DNA from: Chrysaora quinquecirrha
Taxonomy: Eukaryota > Cnidaria > Scyphozoa > Semaeostomeae > Pelagiidae
Reading direction: 5' to 3'
NCBI GenBank assembly: GCA_014526335.1
Contig: JACTAT010000010.1
Location: forward strand, 8,278,569-8,342,568
DNA length: 64,000 nucleotides
This document shows, one piece after another, positions 1-11,755 of this stretch. Under the pieces are notes generated by a model. The model was given only the letters and a program-made list of their open reading frames with translations. It was not told the origin of the DNA and searched no databases. The position numbers and the translations under genes were made by a program. Each line of letters opens with the position of its first letter. The stretch's first letter is position 1.

Positions 1-134
1 AACAAGTCTGTTTATAAAATATTCTGAAATTTATTTGATGTCTGAAATATTCTTTTTACCAAATTGTTTAACAAATCATCTTAGATTCAAGTGTTTGTCA
101 GCACAACATTAATTATTTCTACTTGAAATTTTAG

Positions 135-332
135 GGGATCCTAGAAGACCGTACCCCTTGGACCTCGAAATGCGGGCAGGATTTCTTGGTCAACTGTCAA
201 TGAGGGCTAAGTCTGATGCTGATGCAGAAAAAAACTTGAAGAAAGACAATTCATCTTTAGAATATAAAGAAAAAGAGTCGAGTTATGTTGAAACGAAACC
301 TGGAATTTTATCTGCTTGGGATGCTGACAGAG
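135..332 (+). CDS. MED4: MED4 (Mediator subunit 4), penultimate recognisable exon
   Basis: MED4 is a middle-module subunit of the Mediator complex, which links transcription factors to RNA polymerase II in the nucleus. The exon follows a TTTTAG acceptor (AG at 133-134) and begins with two bases that complete a codon. It reads DPRRPYPLDLEMRAGFLGQL, very close to the conserved C-terminal MED4 segment that in human reads PYPTDLEMRSGLLGQM. A polar, lysine-rich stretch follows, then a plausible donor (GTTTGT at 333). The reading frame stays open past the donor, but the translation there turns cysteine-rich and unlike MED4. Earlier exons lie left of the window. The assignment rests on remembered family sequence. 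Confidence 0.8.
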
Positions 333-506
333 GTTTGTGTTTAATTAAACAGCTTGTCTTCTGTAATTTTACGTGTGTCTGCACAATTCGTGCATGCGAA
401 CTATTCAAACTGCAGCATTCTTTTTTGCCTGTTGTTGGGAATTCACCTTTGACCTCCCAGAATTTATGTTCTCCGGGAAGTCTTTAGGCCACAGTTATTA
501 TTTACA

Positions 507-993
507 CGGGAGATTTGAGTTCATGCAGATTAAAAAGGGTGAATACGAATGTCACACCTGCATGTCTTTGTCTTCCTGATTTTTATCCGATCTCGGTTTA
601 TTTTATGTTGTATCTATATCGGCCTCTATGTTGGGTTCCATGAATGCTACGACAATGATTTTTATGTAAATTCCGTCCTGTGTATAAATTCCGCCTTATT
701 CTATTGTTTGGGTTTTTTGTTACGTTCATACTGTGAGGAGTGCCAGACGAAAAAAGCTTTTAAGTTTGCCCGAAAATGTTTCCGCAGTTTATTGGAATAT
801 CTCTTAGTATAAAATATGTTACGAATAGCTGTACTCAAAACCATTATCGTAGGATTCATGGAACCCAACATAGAACCCGATATAGATACAACAAAAAATA
901 AACCGAGATCGAATAAAAATTGGGCAGACAGAGACATGCAAGTGTGACTTTCGTATTCACCCTTTTCAATCTGCATGAACTCAAACCTGCCAA
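507..993. mobile_element. Foldback element, about 150 bp inverted arms
   Basis: Arm 507-657 (starting at the bases around GAGTTCATGCAG) is repeated in reverse complement at 841-993 with scattered substitutions. Both arms share the string GTTGGGTTCCATGAAT. The loop of about 180 bp contains no convincing coding sequence. This is a MITE-like foldback repeat, and the open frames on both strands inside it are by-products of its symmetry. Confidence 0.65.
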
Positions 994-2240
994 ACAACTC
1001 AAAGATAATTCACTAAGCAATGTAAAAATATTCAAGTAATTGAATCTCTAAGTTCAAAGCTTTTCCTGTTTGTTTATCCTATTGAGATTAACTCTGCCTA
1101 CATTATGTGGGGGTACATAATTTTCTTGCTTTATACGAGGATCCTATTAAAGTAATTTTTTTCATGAAGTTTTTAGATCAGAAAGGTATTTCCCCAGGTA
1201 ACTGCGATAAACATGAGACTCAAGGACTCTGTTGCTAGAATCATAAAACTTATTAAAAGCAATAGGTAACCTACTTAAGAGAGGCCACCTAAATAATTTA
1301 AATCGAGTAGCTAAATTTTCATGAAAGCATCTGTAAGAAATGTTTTTTTTGTTCTTATCTTCTAACGTTTCTCTATTCCTATATTCTCTAGTACAACCCT
1401 TTAATTCCTCGTTGTTGTCAAGCAAAGAATCCAATATGCCGGAACAACATCCACAAACTTCGGAAATTAAGGTTTGTTATTTCTGAGAATAGCAGTGACG
1501 TTTTTGGTATTATTGTGCAATAATGTGACCTTTTGTCCCTTGAGTTTTGATTTTTGGGAAATTTTTCTATTGGCGGTGTTGCTGTTTACGAAAAATTTTA
1601 AACTCTAAATATTTTTTAATTATTTAGCTAACGAAAAAGCATTCTTTAGATCTTTTCTAAATGTTAAGATTACTTTCAGCCAAACTTAGCTACGGATTCG
1701 ACAGTTGTCAATTAAAAGGATCGTTGTGGGCATAATTTGCCCCTCCTGAAATTGAGAATATTCTAAACATATTAGGTTAGACAAAGTTTAAACACGTTAT
1801 TATTCACTGACTATAATCTTTTTCGAGAGAAAACAGAGAGGCGAGGTGGCTTAGTGGTGTTAAGTTTTTCTTCGGCTGACAGCCCACGGACTATTGTATC
1901 ATGTAATTGTCGCAGTGCCATAATACATAAACATTCTTAATAGCTGTTCCTGCTAAAGGTGAGTTCTTTCAAAATGTTCCAAAGCAGTTCGCTGAAGCAA
2001 CGACGTTAAGCCCGGGCTTGTTGTTTGTAATTAGGAAGCCTGTTTTTAATGTTTGTCTATATAATCTTGCCAAGATAAGGTGTTAACCCCGTCAATTTCT
2101 TGACGGTTAAATGATATCCCTTAAGCAGGAGAATGGAACACTTAAGTGCATTGTATTTGTAATTGACGAAATGGAAATGGAGTGTAGAAAAGGAAACAAA
2201 TTTCAGAAGTCGAACTGTTTGCATTCCCCTTGAACCTTAG
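994..2240. other. Intronic stretch without recognised genes
   Basis: AT-rich sequence. The complement of 1162-1434 is open for 90 codons with an ATG start, but I recognise no domain in it and its composition is not clearly coding. Around 1850-1860 there is a tRNA A-box-like string (TGGCTTAGTGG) without a matching B box. Confidence 0.4.
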
Positions 2241-2249
2241 CTACTACTT

Positions 2250-2661
2250 TCTAACGAAAAAATCTCGTTAACTCGAGCTCCGTAGCTTTAACCCCCTCTG
2301 GTTATCTCCAACACTTTTTTCTTGCTGAAGGGAAATGACAACAATTTCTGAATTTACTCATCTATAATTGTAGAATAAGTTAAAAGAAAAGTCAAGCAAA
2401 CAGAAATCCTAATTTTTTCAGGCAAAAATTTTTGTATCTAGCAACAGTTTTGTTTAGAATCATAAAGATAAAATGACTTTACAAACTCGCTATAACTCGA
2501 ACAAAAGCTTTAGTGTCATGTTTTGGTTTATGTAACGTTTCAGTGTAATGTTTATGTTCCACTGAAATTCGAATTATCGGGAGACCCAATAACTCGAACG
2601 TTCATTAACTTGGATCGCTGTCATTGGTCCATTTGAGTTTCCAGTTATCGAGAGTATACTG
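2250..2661. mobile_element. Remnant with pogo/Tigger-like terminus
   Basis: Read on the minus strand, the right end starts CAGTATACTCTCGATAAC and is followed by repeated AACTCGAA-type motifs, next to a TA dinucleotide at 2662-2663. CAGT plus a 'TCG.TAACTCGAA' terminus and a TA target site are typical of pogo/Tigger elements of the Tc1/mariner superfamily. A similar CTCGTTAACTCGAG string lies at about 2262, but a clean left end is not visible. No transposase is present. Confidence 0.35.
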
Positions 2662-2984
2662 TATAAACTACAATCGCTATTCTCTTGTCAGAGACATGAT
2701 TTATTCAAGACTTTTCTGTAATACCCCCAACGGCGTTTGTTTTTCATACTTCTTTATTCAATGCAGCTTTTTGATCAAACGAGTAATGGCCACTAGTATA
2801 CATTGTCTTACTTCATTCGATATTCAACCAACCACCATGCTGTGGTTTGACAGCAGAGACCTGATTCCCGTACCAATCAGGCTGTAATGAGCCACTTCAA
2901 CACGAAATCCTGGTAAAAGACATCGAAAATATTAAAATTGCTTACCCTAAGCCACGCAATGCATGTCAACTAGCATCATACTGC

Positions 2985-3290
2985 TAAAGGATGAAATTGA
3001 AGATAGAAAAATACAGTGTGAGAGGTTGTAATGTTTTAACGCAAAATCTTAAAAAAGACATTGAAAATTATAAAATTGACATTATCGGCGTCAGCGAGAC
3101 CTACATAAATATATGTTCACGTTGGCAGTATAGGATCAGTCATATCATGGAGTAGGATTAATCATTCGAAGAGAGATCCAACATTTTAAAAGATCATTGT
3201 CCGTATCTTCCTTGGCAGTAAACTGGCCAAAGACCATCTCAAACGAAAGACTCTGTGCCATCACCAAAGTTGGGAAGTGAATTGATACCA
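2985..3290 (+). pseudogene. Non-LTR retrotransposon APE endonuclease fragment
   Basis: The plus strand encodes a degenerate N-terminal APE-type endonuclease. It shows SVRGCNVLTQNL followed by KIDIIGVSETYIN (about 3020-3110), the usual 'N-x-R-x-L ... D-I-I-x-x-x-E-T' motif whose Glu is catalytic. After frame shifts a second piece reads ISNERLCAI (about 3238-3265). Such domains nick the target DNA in RTE, CR1 and Jockey-type elements. No reverse transcriptase follows; it is replaced by a foldback repeat, so this is a dead 5' fragment. Confidence 0.55.
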
Positions 3291-3304
3291 TCAAACAACA
3301 GAAG

Positions 3305-3640
3305 GCCAAATCGCATATATATCATGAATGTTGTAACCTTATTTGTGTTATTTTTCTGCCTAAAATACTTTTCTCATTCTAGATATTTGGTTGTTGATGT
3401 TGCTCAGAAAAGCCACATTATGTTAGCTTTATAGGTATATAATAAATATAATAAATAATAATAGGTATATAATAAATAGTACCATTATTATTTATTTTAT
3501 CCATATAAAGCTATCATAATGTGACGTTTTCCGAACAACAACAACAACCAAATATCTTCATTGAAAGTTGGACGTTTTAGGCGGAAAACATTCACAAAAC
3601 ACAATTAAGGTTACATCATACCTGATCGCGATTGGGCCTC
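3305..3640. mobile_element. Foldback/MITE with arms of about 140 bp
   Basis: Sequence 3305-3440 pairs with the reverse complement of 3490-3640. Shared blocks include TGTAACCTTA, GCCTAAAA, AGATATTTGGTTGTTG and CACATTATG. The short loop is an AT-rich stretch of repeated TATAATAAATA. It abuts the endonuclease fragment to the left and may be its insertion disruptor. Confidence 0.6.
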
Positions 3641-3764
3641 CTGCGATCAATTGTCTCCGTCTCAACTGGCTTGGCCACCTGATACACAAGCTAGGATTTC
3701 TCTCGAAGAAAGCATAAATCCTGTCAAGAAAAAAAGGTTGTTCATCCACCACTTACCTAGCTGG

Positions 3765-3915
3765 ACATTATGAGCAGGGATTTTCTTAAAAAAACTGGCT
3801 CAAAGGCTAAACTCAAATTTTATTGCAAATTTTGACTAAATCGACCATGCAGATGTCAAACCCAAGATGGACAAGAAAAAAAATCGACCGGAAGATGATT
3901 TTTTGCTTACGGTGC
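3765..3915. repeat. Fragment of the same repeat family as 15277-15905
   Basis: The stretch with ACTGGCTCAAAG, TTTGACTAAATCGACCATG and GACCGGAAG recurs, with substitutions, at about 15172-15310. It is a partial copy of the family whose foldback form lies at 15277-15905. Confidence 0.5.
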
Positions 3916-5334
3916 TATTATACCTTCAAAAGCCAAAAATTGCCAAATTCTTAAAATTTCGGAATATTCTTTTTTGAATAATAAATACCTTGATGTATAT
4001 AGTTCAGCTTAGTAATACCGAAACTAGCCATTCGGGCTTTATTTATCCCAAAAATGCACTTATTTTGGAAGCTGTTCCCAAAAATATACCTTAGCAACAC
4101 CTTAGCAACGCCTTAGCGACCGAAAACAGCTGTTCGATTTCGCAGATCTCCTCCTCCAAAAGGCCATTTCCCCCTTCAGTCACATCTGCTCTTTTGTTTC
4201 CTTAACTACCAGCAACAACAACAAGAGCCACTCTGTAGTGAAAAATCTGTTGGAGTCAAACTCGGAGTTGCGAAAAACTTCATGCTCGCAAAATTCAACA
4301 TATTGAGTCTAAAATAGTGGCACGTCCAGCTAATGGAAGGAAATAACTTTTAAGGGAAATCAGCATATCTTGCACTGTTTTGCCGTTATAAGCATTTGTT
4401 TGGCTGAAAATTGAGTTGGATTGTTTTCAGAAAACTTTTCGAAGAGAAACTTTGTGACGTAGCACAGTTTCTCGTTGATTCGTTTGGGATTTGTTTCTTC
4501 GCGAAAATAAAAAAATGGCAGAAAGAAGGCGAAAGTGAGCAGGTAAAAAAGATAAAACCATGGATAAAACATTTTTAAAATTATGTGACAATAGAACATT
4601 TTCAAGATTCAATAAGACATGTAAATAGCTAAATATAATAGTCATCACCCAAAAAAGGCAATATTATGGTCATTATTTTGCATATTTTTTGCCAATCCAC
4701 TTTTGGGTGAAATTGAAAATTAATTTACTGGTTTTTCTGCACGATTATAAATAAATGTGTTAAATAGTAGTTGGTCATGAGTTTCATATTTCATATTTCA
4801 TATTTCAAATATTTAAGGACGGACACCCTTTCAATCAAGATTGACTGGTTTTCAAGGGGCCCTCCATTTAATTACAAAGAATACAATTCAAAATTACAAT
4901 ACTGTGATTAGCATTCTAAATAAAAAAAGAAAGAAAAAGAATAAACGAAATATTTCAGCCATCAAAAGAAGTACCAATGAGTTCAATGTTCGTAGAACCA
5001 AAACAAATTTTTAATTGCCATCGTATGGTTATGAGGATTCAAGGGAATGGTCGTTGGATCTAAGATAATTGAACTGGCAGTCTGTGATGCTATTTCAGAG
5101 CTTAATATTGCTGCTGATGCTTGTGGTCCAGCCATATTTGAATTTTCACGTCTATAGGTGTTGTACATTTTGAGAAATCTTTCTTAACGCGCATCCACTT
5201 TTTCACAATGAAAACGCTATTGTTTTGTTAACCATAGTAAAAATTTTCAATATTTACCCTTGACCCCCAATCAATCACTATGATGTAAATAGTGGCAGAG
5301 TTAGATCCCTTCATAGCGCAGAGAAAAAAGTTTT
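3916..5334. other. Intronic stretch, nothing recognised
   Basis: AT-rich. It includes a short TTTCATA repeat (about 4785-4805) and several short open frames without recognisable domains. I see no gene, RNA or TIR element here. Confidence 0.4.
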
Positions 5335-5590
5335 TACCCCTGAATGTATAATAGCACCTTACGTCATAAATAGTCAAAAATGTACTTTCAACCGCTTTAA
5401 AACTCTTCCAGGACATCTTATGAAAAACTAACTTCATATATGAACTCTACCTACACATGCGGAGCTTTCGAATGATATGTCAATTTTTTATGTTGCCAAA
5501 TTAAAAATTTTTAGATATGATGTCATCGTGGTCTTAAAAACAGGCAGAACAACACGGAACGATAAGTTATTGTTGGGGAGACGTGATCAT
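5335..5590. repeat. Solitary arm of the 15277-15905 foldback family
   Basis: Shares with 15305-15535 the order AATGTACTTT, AAAACTAACTT, ATATATGA.CTCTAC, GAGCTTTCGAA, TGTCATC and TCTTAAAAACAGGCAGAAC. Only one arm is present, so this is a half element or a decayed copy. Confidence 0.55.
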
Positions 5591-5755
5591 TGCTCTTTTG
5601 TTTTAGAAAAAAGATAAAATTGTTTGTCTTCAACGAATCAACGTTGAGGGGCTAATTTTCCGTGCGCACTGACACATGCTTTTCCGCCGACCACTTGCCT
5701 TCTCGCTGACAATTTACCGTTGTGTTTTCTGTAAGTTCGTCTCTGTGTCTATCTG

Positions 5756-6999
5756 TCATTACAGGATGCAAGGGATATTAACATGTAATCGACAGAAACC
5801 TGTACGCGTAGCAATTTTGGAGTTATTTTTTACCTATAGACAGAAAGTAAGAACTTACTGTGGCAAAAAGGAAATTGTACGCGAGAGGAATAGGCCATAG
5901 CAGATTAGCAGTTTTTCAACACTATAGCAATTTATTTATGGCCTACGTCTATCTATGGAGATCTCTAGACCGTATATCCTAGTAGTCTTGTCGTTCAATT
6001 CCTTATAGATATCTTGAAGGAAGATCGGGGTTCATGGCCATAATGTTTAGATTTTAAAAGCACAGTGCTCATTATTACCCTAGAAAACTCATTAATATGA
6101 AAGAAACTTTATCAATCTTTTACTTGTCAAGAACAACACTGGAAAGGTAGTCTACAACCCACAACTATTATCTCAGTCAAATGAAGGTCAATCCCAGCAA
6201 ACCAACTAACTGTTTTTCAAGGTGTAGAGAGCAATGACCCGCTTACTTGAATGAAAAAATCTTTGCCTGTATGATCTATTATCAATTTCTGTAACATTCA
6301 GAAATTTAATAAAATCAAGGGGTACACATTCTTCAGTATAATATTATATCTATAGTTGATATGGTGTTGGGTAGACTTCTGATGAAGAAGAACACCCTCA
6401 ATCTAGAAAAGTGCAATAGTTTGTTGTTGACATCTGAGTTGAACAGAATTTTGCAAACTACTTCATCCAGTGGAGAGAATGATTTCAATGAGATCTTGTT
6501 AAGGGCTTCTGGTCCAATAGAAAACCATACCTAAAAGAACCCACTTTTTACTGCTGAGTGTCTTGCTGGCAGTTTTTGCATATAGCCAACCAATCCAACA
6601 TAAAAAGAATTGCAAGTTTTTTTACCTTTTTCTGACTGGCTCAATGTTTAGCATTACATTGTATAGATCACAAGCTTGTTGATTGCAACAAGGTCAATAA
6701 CAATGTCACAGAAAGATTTATCAAATGCAATTTCTTTCGCTTTTTCAGTCTTAAATCAATGTTAAAGTACTGTTCTAAATTAGTCAGGTTTCGTGTTCTC
6801 TTACTTTAAAGACAGGAGAATAGTAAACATGTAGGGCAATTTAGGCTAGTCAAATGTACGGAGTGAAAACACACTACAGAGTATACCATCAACAAGCACT
6901 GGACTGAATTTGAGACACTGCTGCATCCTTTTACAGTTTAAAAAGCCGTACTTATTTAAACGCGGAACCACCCAAAACCACCCAAAACCAGCCAAAACA
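5756..6999 (+). repeat. 1.24 kb direct repeat, copy A
   Basis: Nearly identical to 10440-11684, with only a handful of substitutions and small indels concentrated in the first 300 bp. It ends in CGTACTTATTTAAACGCGG followed by CCACCCAAAA decamers, which is the terminus of the TIR family described at 11902-13416. No coding sequence is recognised. The near identity means a recent duplication. Confidence 0.85.
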
Positions 7000-7180
7000 T
7001 CCTAGCGCACGCGGCTCATACTACCAATAACATCATTAGATCGCGCTATAGTGCGACAAGTTTTTCCAACCTCGTTTTCAAGAGTTCCAGATCCTAGCGC
7101 ACGCTGCTCATACTATCAATGACGTCATCAGATCGCGCTATAGTACGACGAGTTTCTCCAACCTCAAGAGTTCCTTAGCC
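6999..7180 (+). repeat. Two tandem copies of a 92 bp unit
   Basis: 6999-7090 and 7091-7175 both read ATCCTAGCGCACGC, then CTCATACTA, then ATCGCGCTATAGT, then CCAACCTC. The units are about 88 percent alike. They sit directly before the heat-shock-element-like cluster. Confidence 0.75.
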
Positions 7181-7204
7181 GCTAGCCTCGTTTCCGATTT
7201 AACA

Positions 7205-7545
7205 ATCTAGAAGTTTCCAGAACTTTCCAGATGACGTCCCTAGGAATCCTCTTATCTGATTGGTTAGAACTTTCCAGAACTTTCGAGAACTTTCCAGAAT
7301 CTGATTGATTAATTATGATGGCGTAATAATAATTCGAACGCGACGTTCGAATCGTTTAAGAAATAACATAATGATCCTGCAATCTGATTGACTAGAAGTT
7401 TCCAGAAAGTTCCGCAAGATTCCAGAAAGTTCCACAAGATTCTAGAAACGAGAAATCCGGCAATCTGATTGGCTAGAACTTTCCAGAAGTTTCCAGAAAG
7501 TTCTACAAGATTCTAGAAACGAGAAATCTTACAATCTGATTGGTT
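7205..7545. promoter_or_regulatory. Cluster of heat-shock-element-like palindromes with CCAAT boxes
   Basis: In about 320 bp I count ten TTCNNGAA palindromes (TTCCAGAA, TTCGAGAA or TTCTAGAA), several extended as TTCnnGAAnnTTC, the three-module form bound by heat shock factor trimers. CTGATTGG (an inverted CCAAT box) accompanies them at about 7257, 7466 and 7536. The cluster contains a repeated unit of roughly 80 bp. This arrangement is what hsp promoters look like, but no hsp gene follows. It may be the promoter of a mobile element or a repeat that mimics one. Confidence 0.45.
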
Positions 7546-7860
7546 TATACTCAAAACCGGTTTAAACCGGTTTGTTATGGATTTCATCATGATGGCGTAA
7601 TAATTCGAACGTCACCTTCGAATCCATGGCTTATGATAGCCTTATATTGTTTATACGCAAAAGTATTATCTAAACATTACAATATATTACCTATATACTC
7701 TATAGATAATAGCAATTTATTTATAGCATCGTTTTCAAAGAATGTTCACACAGAAACAAGATTATATTTCTAACAGACAACTAATAAAGAATAATTTCTA
7801 AACATTTTTTAAGTATAGCTATTTCTAGTTATTTCCATAGTATGGGAATAATCGAGTACT
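7546..7860. other. AT-rich spacer, nothing recognised
   Basis: Contains AAAACCGGTTTAAACCGGTTT, a short near-perfect palindrome at about 7553-7573, and two TTCGAA-containing repeats. No gene is visible. Confidence 0.4.
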
Positions 7861-8329
7861 AGCATATTCAACTTCTTTCACACCAGCATCCTCAGAATTA
7901 CTAGCTTCCTCTTCTTCATCATTCTTTGCGTGACGTATGATGAGATATTTTCTTTTTCAATAGCATAATCTAAGGCCTCTTGCATATCCATACCATCTTC
8001 CTTCTGTGCTTTTCGCATCGTTGCTATGACTGCAGTCACAACAGCATCATTTTCAAAACTTCTATTATATAAAATTTACGCCTGAAGACTTGCAGTATGT
8101 TTTCATCGTCATCCACTTCCTTACGCATTGAAGGCCATACATTCCCTAAAGGAAGATCCTCCTCAGTGTTGACAGTTTCATCATCATCATGGTCACTTTC
8201 AGCTTCTATCTCATCATCATCTGAGTCAGACTCTTCACTACTCTCCTCATGCATCTCTTCTTCATGTCGCTTAACATTACTTTTAAACTTGGAAGAGAAT
8301 TCACAATGATCACATTTATACTGATTCAT
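7861..8329 (-). pseudogene. Single C2H2 finger protein with acidic tail, frameshifted
   Basis: The minus strand starts MNQYKCDHCEFSSKFKSN at 8329. Residues 5-26 form one canonical C2H2 zinc finger (CDHC ... HEEEMH). A run rich in Asp, Glu and Ser follows (about 28-60). The open frame runs 97 codons to 8036. One base out of frame, the plus-strand interval 7861-8045 continues a sensible reading (AVVTAVIATMRKAQKE, then DMQEALDYAIEKE), so the original protein was probably longer and has lost its frame near 8045. I do not recognise the family. It lies between the two 1.24 kb direct repeats. Confidence 0.5.
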
Positions 8330-8469
8330 GATTAGCGGTTTACTTATAATTGTCGACTACCACTTAAACACCTGAGTCCTAGAGCATAAACTCGCTTGAA
8401 TTTATAGACTGATTCCTCCATTCAATATGATGTGGGAAAGGAATTCCACACTTGCGCAGGAGGGATGTT

Positions 8470-10439
8470 TCCAATCAGACCATACCTAATCCATTGTTAA
8501 TCCTTACTGAACCTCACTAATCATACCTAATCCATAGTTAATCATTACCTGATCCTAACCTAATCCTTACTGATTCTCACTAATCATTACCTGATCCTCA
8601 ATAATCCTCACTGATCCTTACTGATCCTTACCGATCCTTAACTAATCATTCCTGATCCTCGCCCTGACCCTCATTAATCATTACTGATCCTTAGCTAATC
8701 CTTACTGATCCTTAGCTGATCCTTACTGAACCTCACTAATCCTTACCGATCCTCACTAATCATTACTGATCCTCACTAATCATTAGCTAATCCTCACTGA
8801 TCCCTAGCTAATCATTACTGATCCTCACTAATCATTAGCTAATCCTCACTGATCCCTAGCTAATCATTACCTGATCCTTACTGATCCTTACTGATCCTTA
8901 CTGATCCTTACTGATCATTACTGATCCTCGCTAAATCCTTAGCTAATCCTTACTGATCCTAACCTAATCCTTACCTGATCCTCACTAATAATTACTAATC
9001 CTTAACTAATCCTTACTGATCATTACTGATCCTTAGCTAATCATTACTGATCCTCACTGATATCTGATTACTGATCCTTGATCCTACTGATTACCTGATC
9101 CTCACTAATCATTACTGATCCTTAGCTAATCCTTACTGATCATTACTGATCCTTGCTGATCATTACTGATCCTTACTGATCCTTAGCTGATCATTAGCTA
9201 ATCCTTACTGATCCTCACCTAATCATAACTGATCCTTAACTAATCATTACTGATCCTCATTAATCATTACCTGATCCTCGCTGATCATTACTGATCCTTA
9301 ACTAATGATTACCTGATCCTGACTAATCCTTAGCTAATCCTTACTGTTCCTCACCTAATCATTACTGATCCTCACTAATCATTACCTGATCCTAACCTAA
9401 TCCTTACTGATCCTGACTAATCCTTAGCTAATCCTTACTGATCCTAACCTAATCCTTACCTGATCCTCACTAATAATTACTAATCCTTAACTAATCATTA
9501 CTGATCATTGCTGATCCTTAGCTAATCATTACTGATCCTCACTAATCATTACTGATCCTTAACTAATGATTACCTGATCCTCACCTAATCATTACTGATC
9601 CTCACTAATCATTACCTGATCCTAACCTAATCCTTACTGATCCTCACTGATCCTTAGCTAATCCTAACTGATCCTCACCTAATCATTACTGATCCTTAAC
9701 TAATCATTACCTGATCCTCACTGATCCTTAGCTAATCCTTACTGATCCTCACCTAATCATTACCGATCCCTACCTAATCATTACTGATCCCTAGCTAATC
9801 ATTACTGATCCTAACCTAATCCTCACTGATCCTTACTGATCCTTACCGTTCCTTAACTAATCATTCCTGATCCTCGCCCTGATCCTCACTAATCATTACT
9901 GATCCTCACTAATCATTACTGATCCTTAACTAATCCTTACAGATCCTGAGCTGATCCTTACTAATCCTCACTAATCATTAGCAAATCCTTGCTGATCCTT
10001 AGCTAATCCTTACTGATCCTTAGCTGATCCTTACGAATCCTTAGCTAATCCTTACTGATCCTCACTAATCCTTATGATCCTTAGCTAATCCTTACTGATC
10101 ATTACTGATCCTTACTGATCCTTAGCTGATCCTTACTGATCCTTAGCTGATCCATACTGATCCTCACTAATCATTACCTGATCCTAACCTGATCCTTACT
10201 GATCCTCACTGATCCTTAGCTAATCCTAACTGATCCTCACCTAATCATTACTGATCCTTAACTAATCATTACCTGATCCTCACCTAATCATTACTGATCC
10301 TCACTAATCATTACCTGATCCTAATCTAATCCTTACTGATCCTCACTAATCCTTACTAATCCTTACTGATCCTCACTGATCCTTACTGATCCTCTGACTG
10401 ATCCTTAGCTGATCCTCGCTGATCCTGATTACTGATCCT
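8470..10439. repeat. 2 kb decamer minisatellite (CTGATCCTTA / CTAATCCTCA)
   Basis: About two hundred tandem units of 10-11 bp varying around (A/G)CTGATCCTT, ACTAATCATT and ACCTGATCCT. Variants are shuffled rather than arranged in a simple higher order, although blocks of several hundred bases recur (compare 8940-9010 with 9430-9500). There are no ORFs. The right end runs directly into copy B of the 1.24 kb repeat. Confidence 0.95.
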
Positions 10440-11684
10440 TCATTACAGGATGCAAGGGATATTAACATGTAATCGACAGAAACCTGTACGCGTAGCAATT
10501 TTGGAGTTATTTTTTACCTATAGACAGAAAGTAGGAACTTACTGTGGCAAAAAGGAAATTGTACGCGAGAGGAATAGGCCATAGCAGATTAGCAGTTTTT
10601 CAACACTATAGCAATTTATTTATGGCCTACGTCTATCTATGGAGATCTCTAGACCGTCTATCCTAGTAGTCTTGTCGTTCAGTTCCTTATTAGCTATCTT
10701 GAAGGAAGATCGGGGTTCATGGCCATAATGTTTAGATTTTAAAAGCACAGTGCTCATTATTACCCTAGAAAACTCATTAATATGAAAGAAACTTTATCAA
10801 TCTTTTACTTGTCAAGAACAACACTGGAAAGGTAGTCTACAACCCACAACTATTACCTCAGTCAAATGAAGGTCAATCCCAGCAAACCAACTAACTGTTT
10901 TTCAAGGTGTAGAGAGCAATGACCCGCTTACTTGAATGAAAAAATCTTTGCCTGTATGATCTATTATCAATTTCTGTAACATTCAGAAATTTAATAAAAT
11001 CAAGGGGTACACATTCTTCAGTATAATATTATATCTATAGTTGATATGGTGTTGGGTAGACTTCTGATGAAGAAGAACACCCTCAATCTAGAAAAGTGCA
11101 ATAGTTTGTTGTTGACATCTGAGTTGAACAGAATTTTGCAAACTACTTCATCCAGTGGAGAGAATGATTTCAATGAGATCTTGTTAAGGGCTTCTGGTCC
11201 AATAGAAAACCATACCTAAAAGAACCCACTTTTTACTGCTGAGTGTCTTGCTGGCAGTTTTTGCATATAGCCAACCAATCCAACATAAAAAGAATTGCAA
11301 GTTTTTTTACCTTTTTCTGACTGGCTCAATGTTTAGCATTACATTGTATAGATCACAAGCTTGTTGATTGCAACAAGGTCAATAACAATGTCACAGAAAG
11401 ATTTATCAAATGCAATTTCTTTCGCTTTTTCAGTCTTAAATCAATGTTAAAGTACTGTTCTAAATTAGTCAGGTTTCGTGTTCTCTTACTTTAAAGACAG
11501 GAGAATAGTAAACATGTAGGGCAATTTAGGCTAGTCAAATGTACGGAGTGAAAACACACTACAGAGTATACCATCAACAAGCACTGGACTGAATTTGAGA
11601 CACTGCTGCATCCTTTTACAGTTTAAAAAGCCGTACTTATTTAAACGCGGAACCACCCAAAACCACCCAAAAGCAGCCAAAACA
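10440..11684 (+). repeat. 1.24 kb direct repeat, copy B
   Basis: Second copy of 5756-6999. It begins without any spacer at the end of the decamer minisatellite and ends in the same CGCGGAACCACCCAAAA motif. The two copies bracket 3.4 kb containing the HSE-like cluster, the zinc finger pseudogene and the minisatellite. Confidence 0.85.
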
Positions 11685-11755
11685 ACCTAAAAAGTGTCTT
11701 TCCTCTTTGGGCAAAAAACGTGAACAATGCGCTTTGTTAGCTATTGATTTTCGAA

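Noticed and set aside
1840..1930. tRNA-derived SINE head (A-box-like TGGCTTAGTGG)
   Set aside because: No B box follows at the expected distance and no tail or repeat copy is visible in the window.
8470..10439. CRISPR-like array
   Set aside because: Units are 10-11 bp without unique spacers and the context is eukaryotic; it is a minisatellite.
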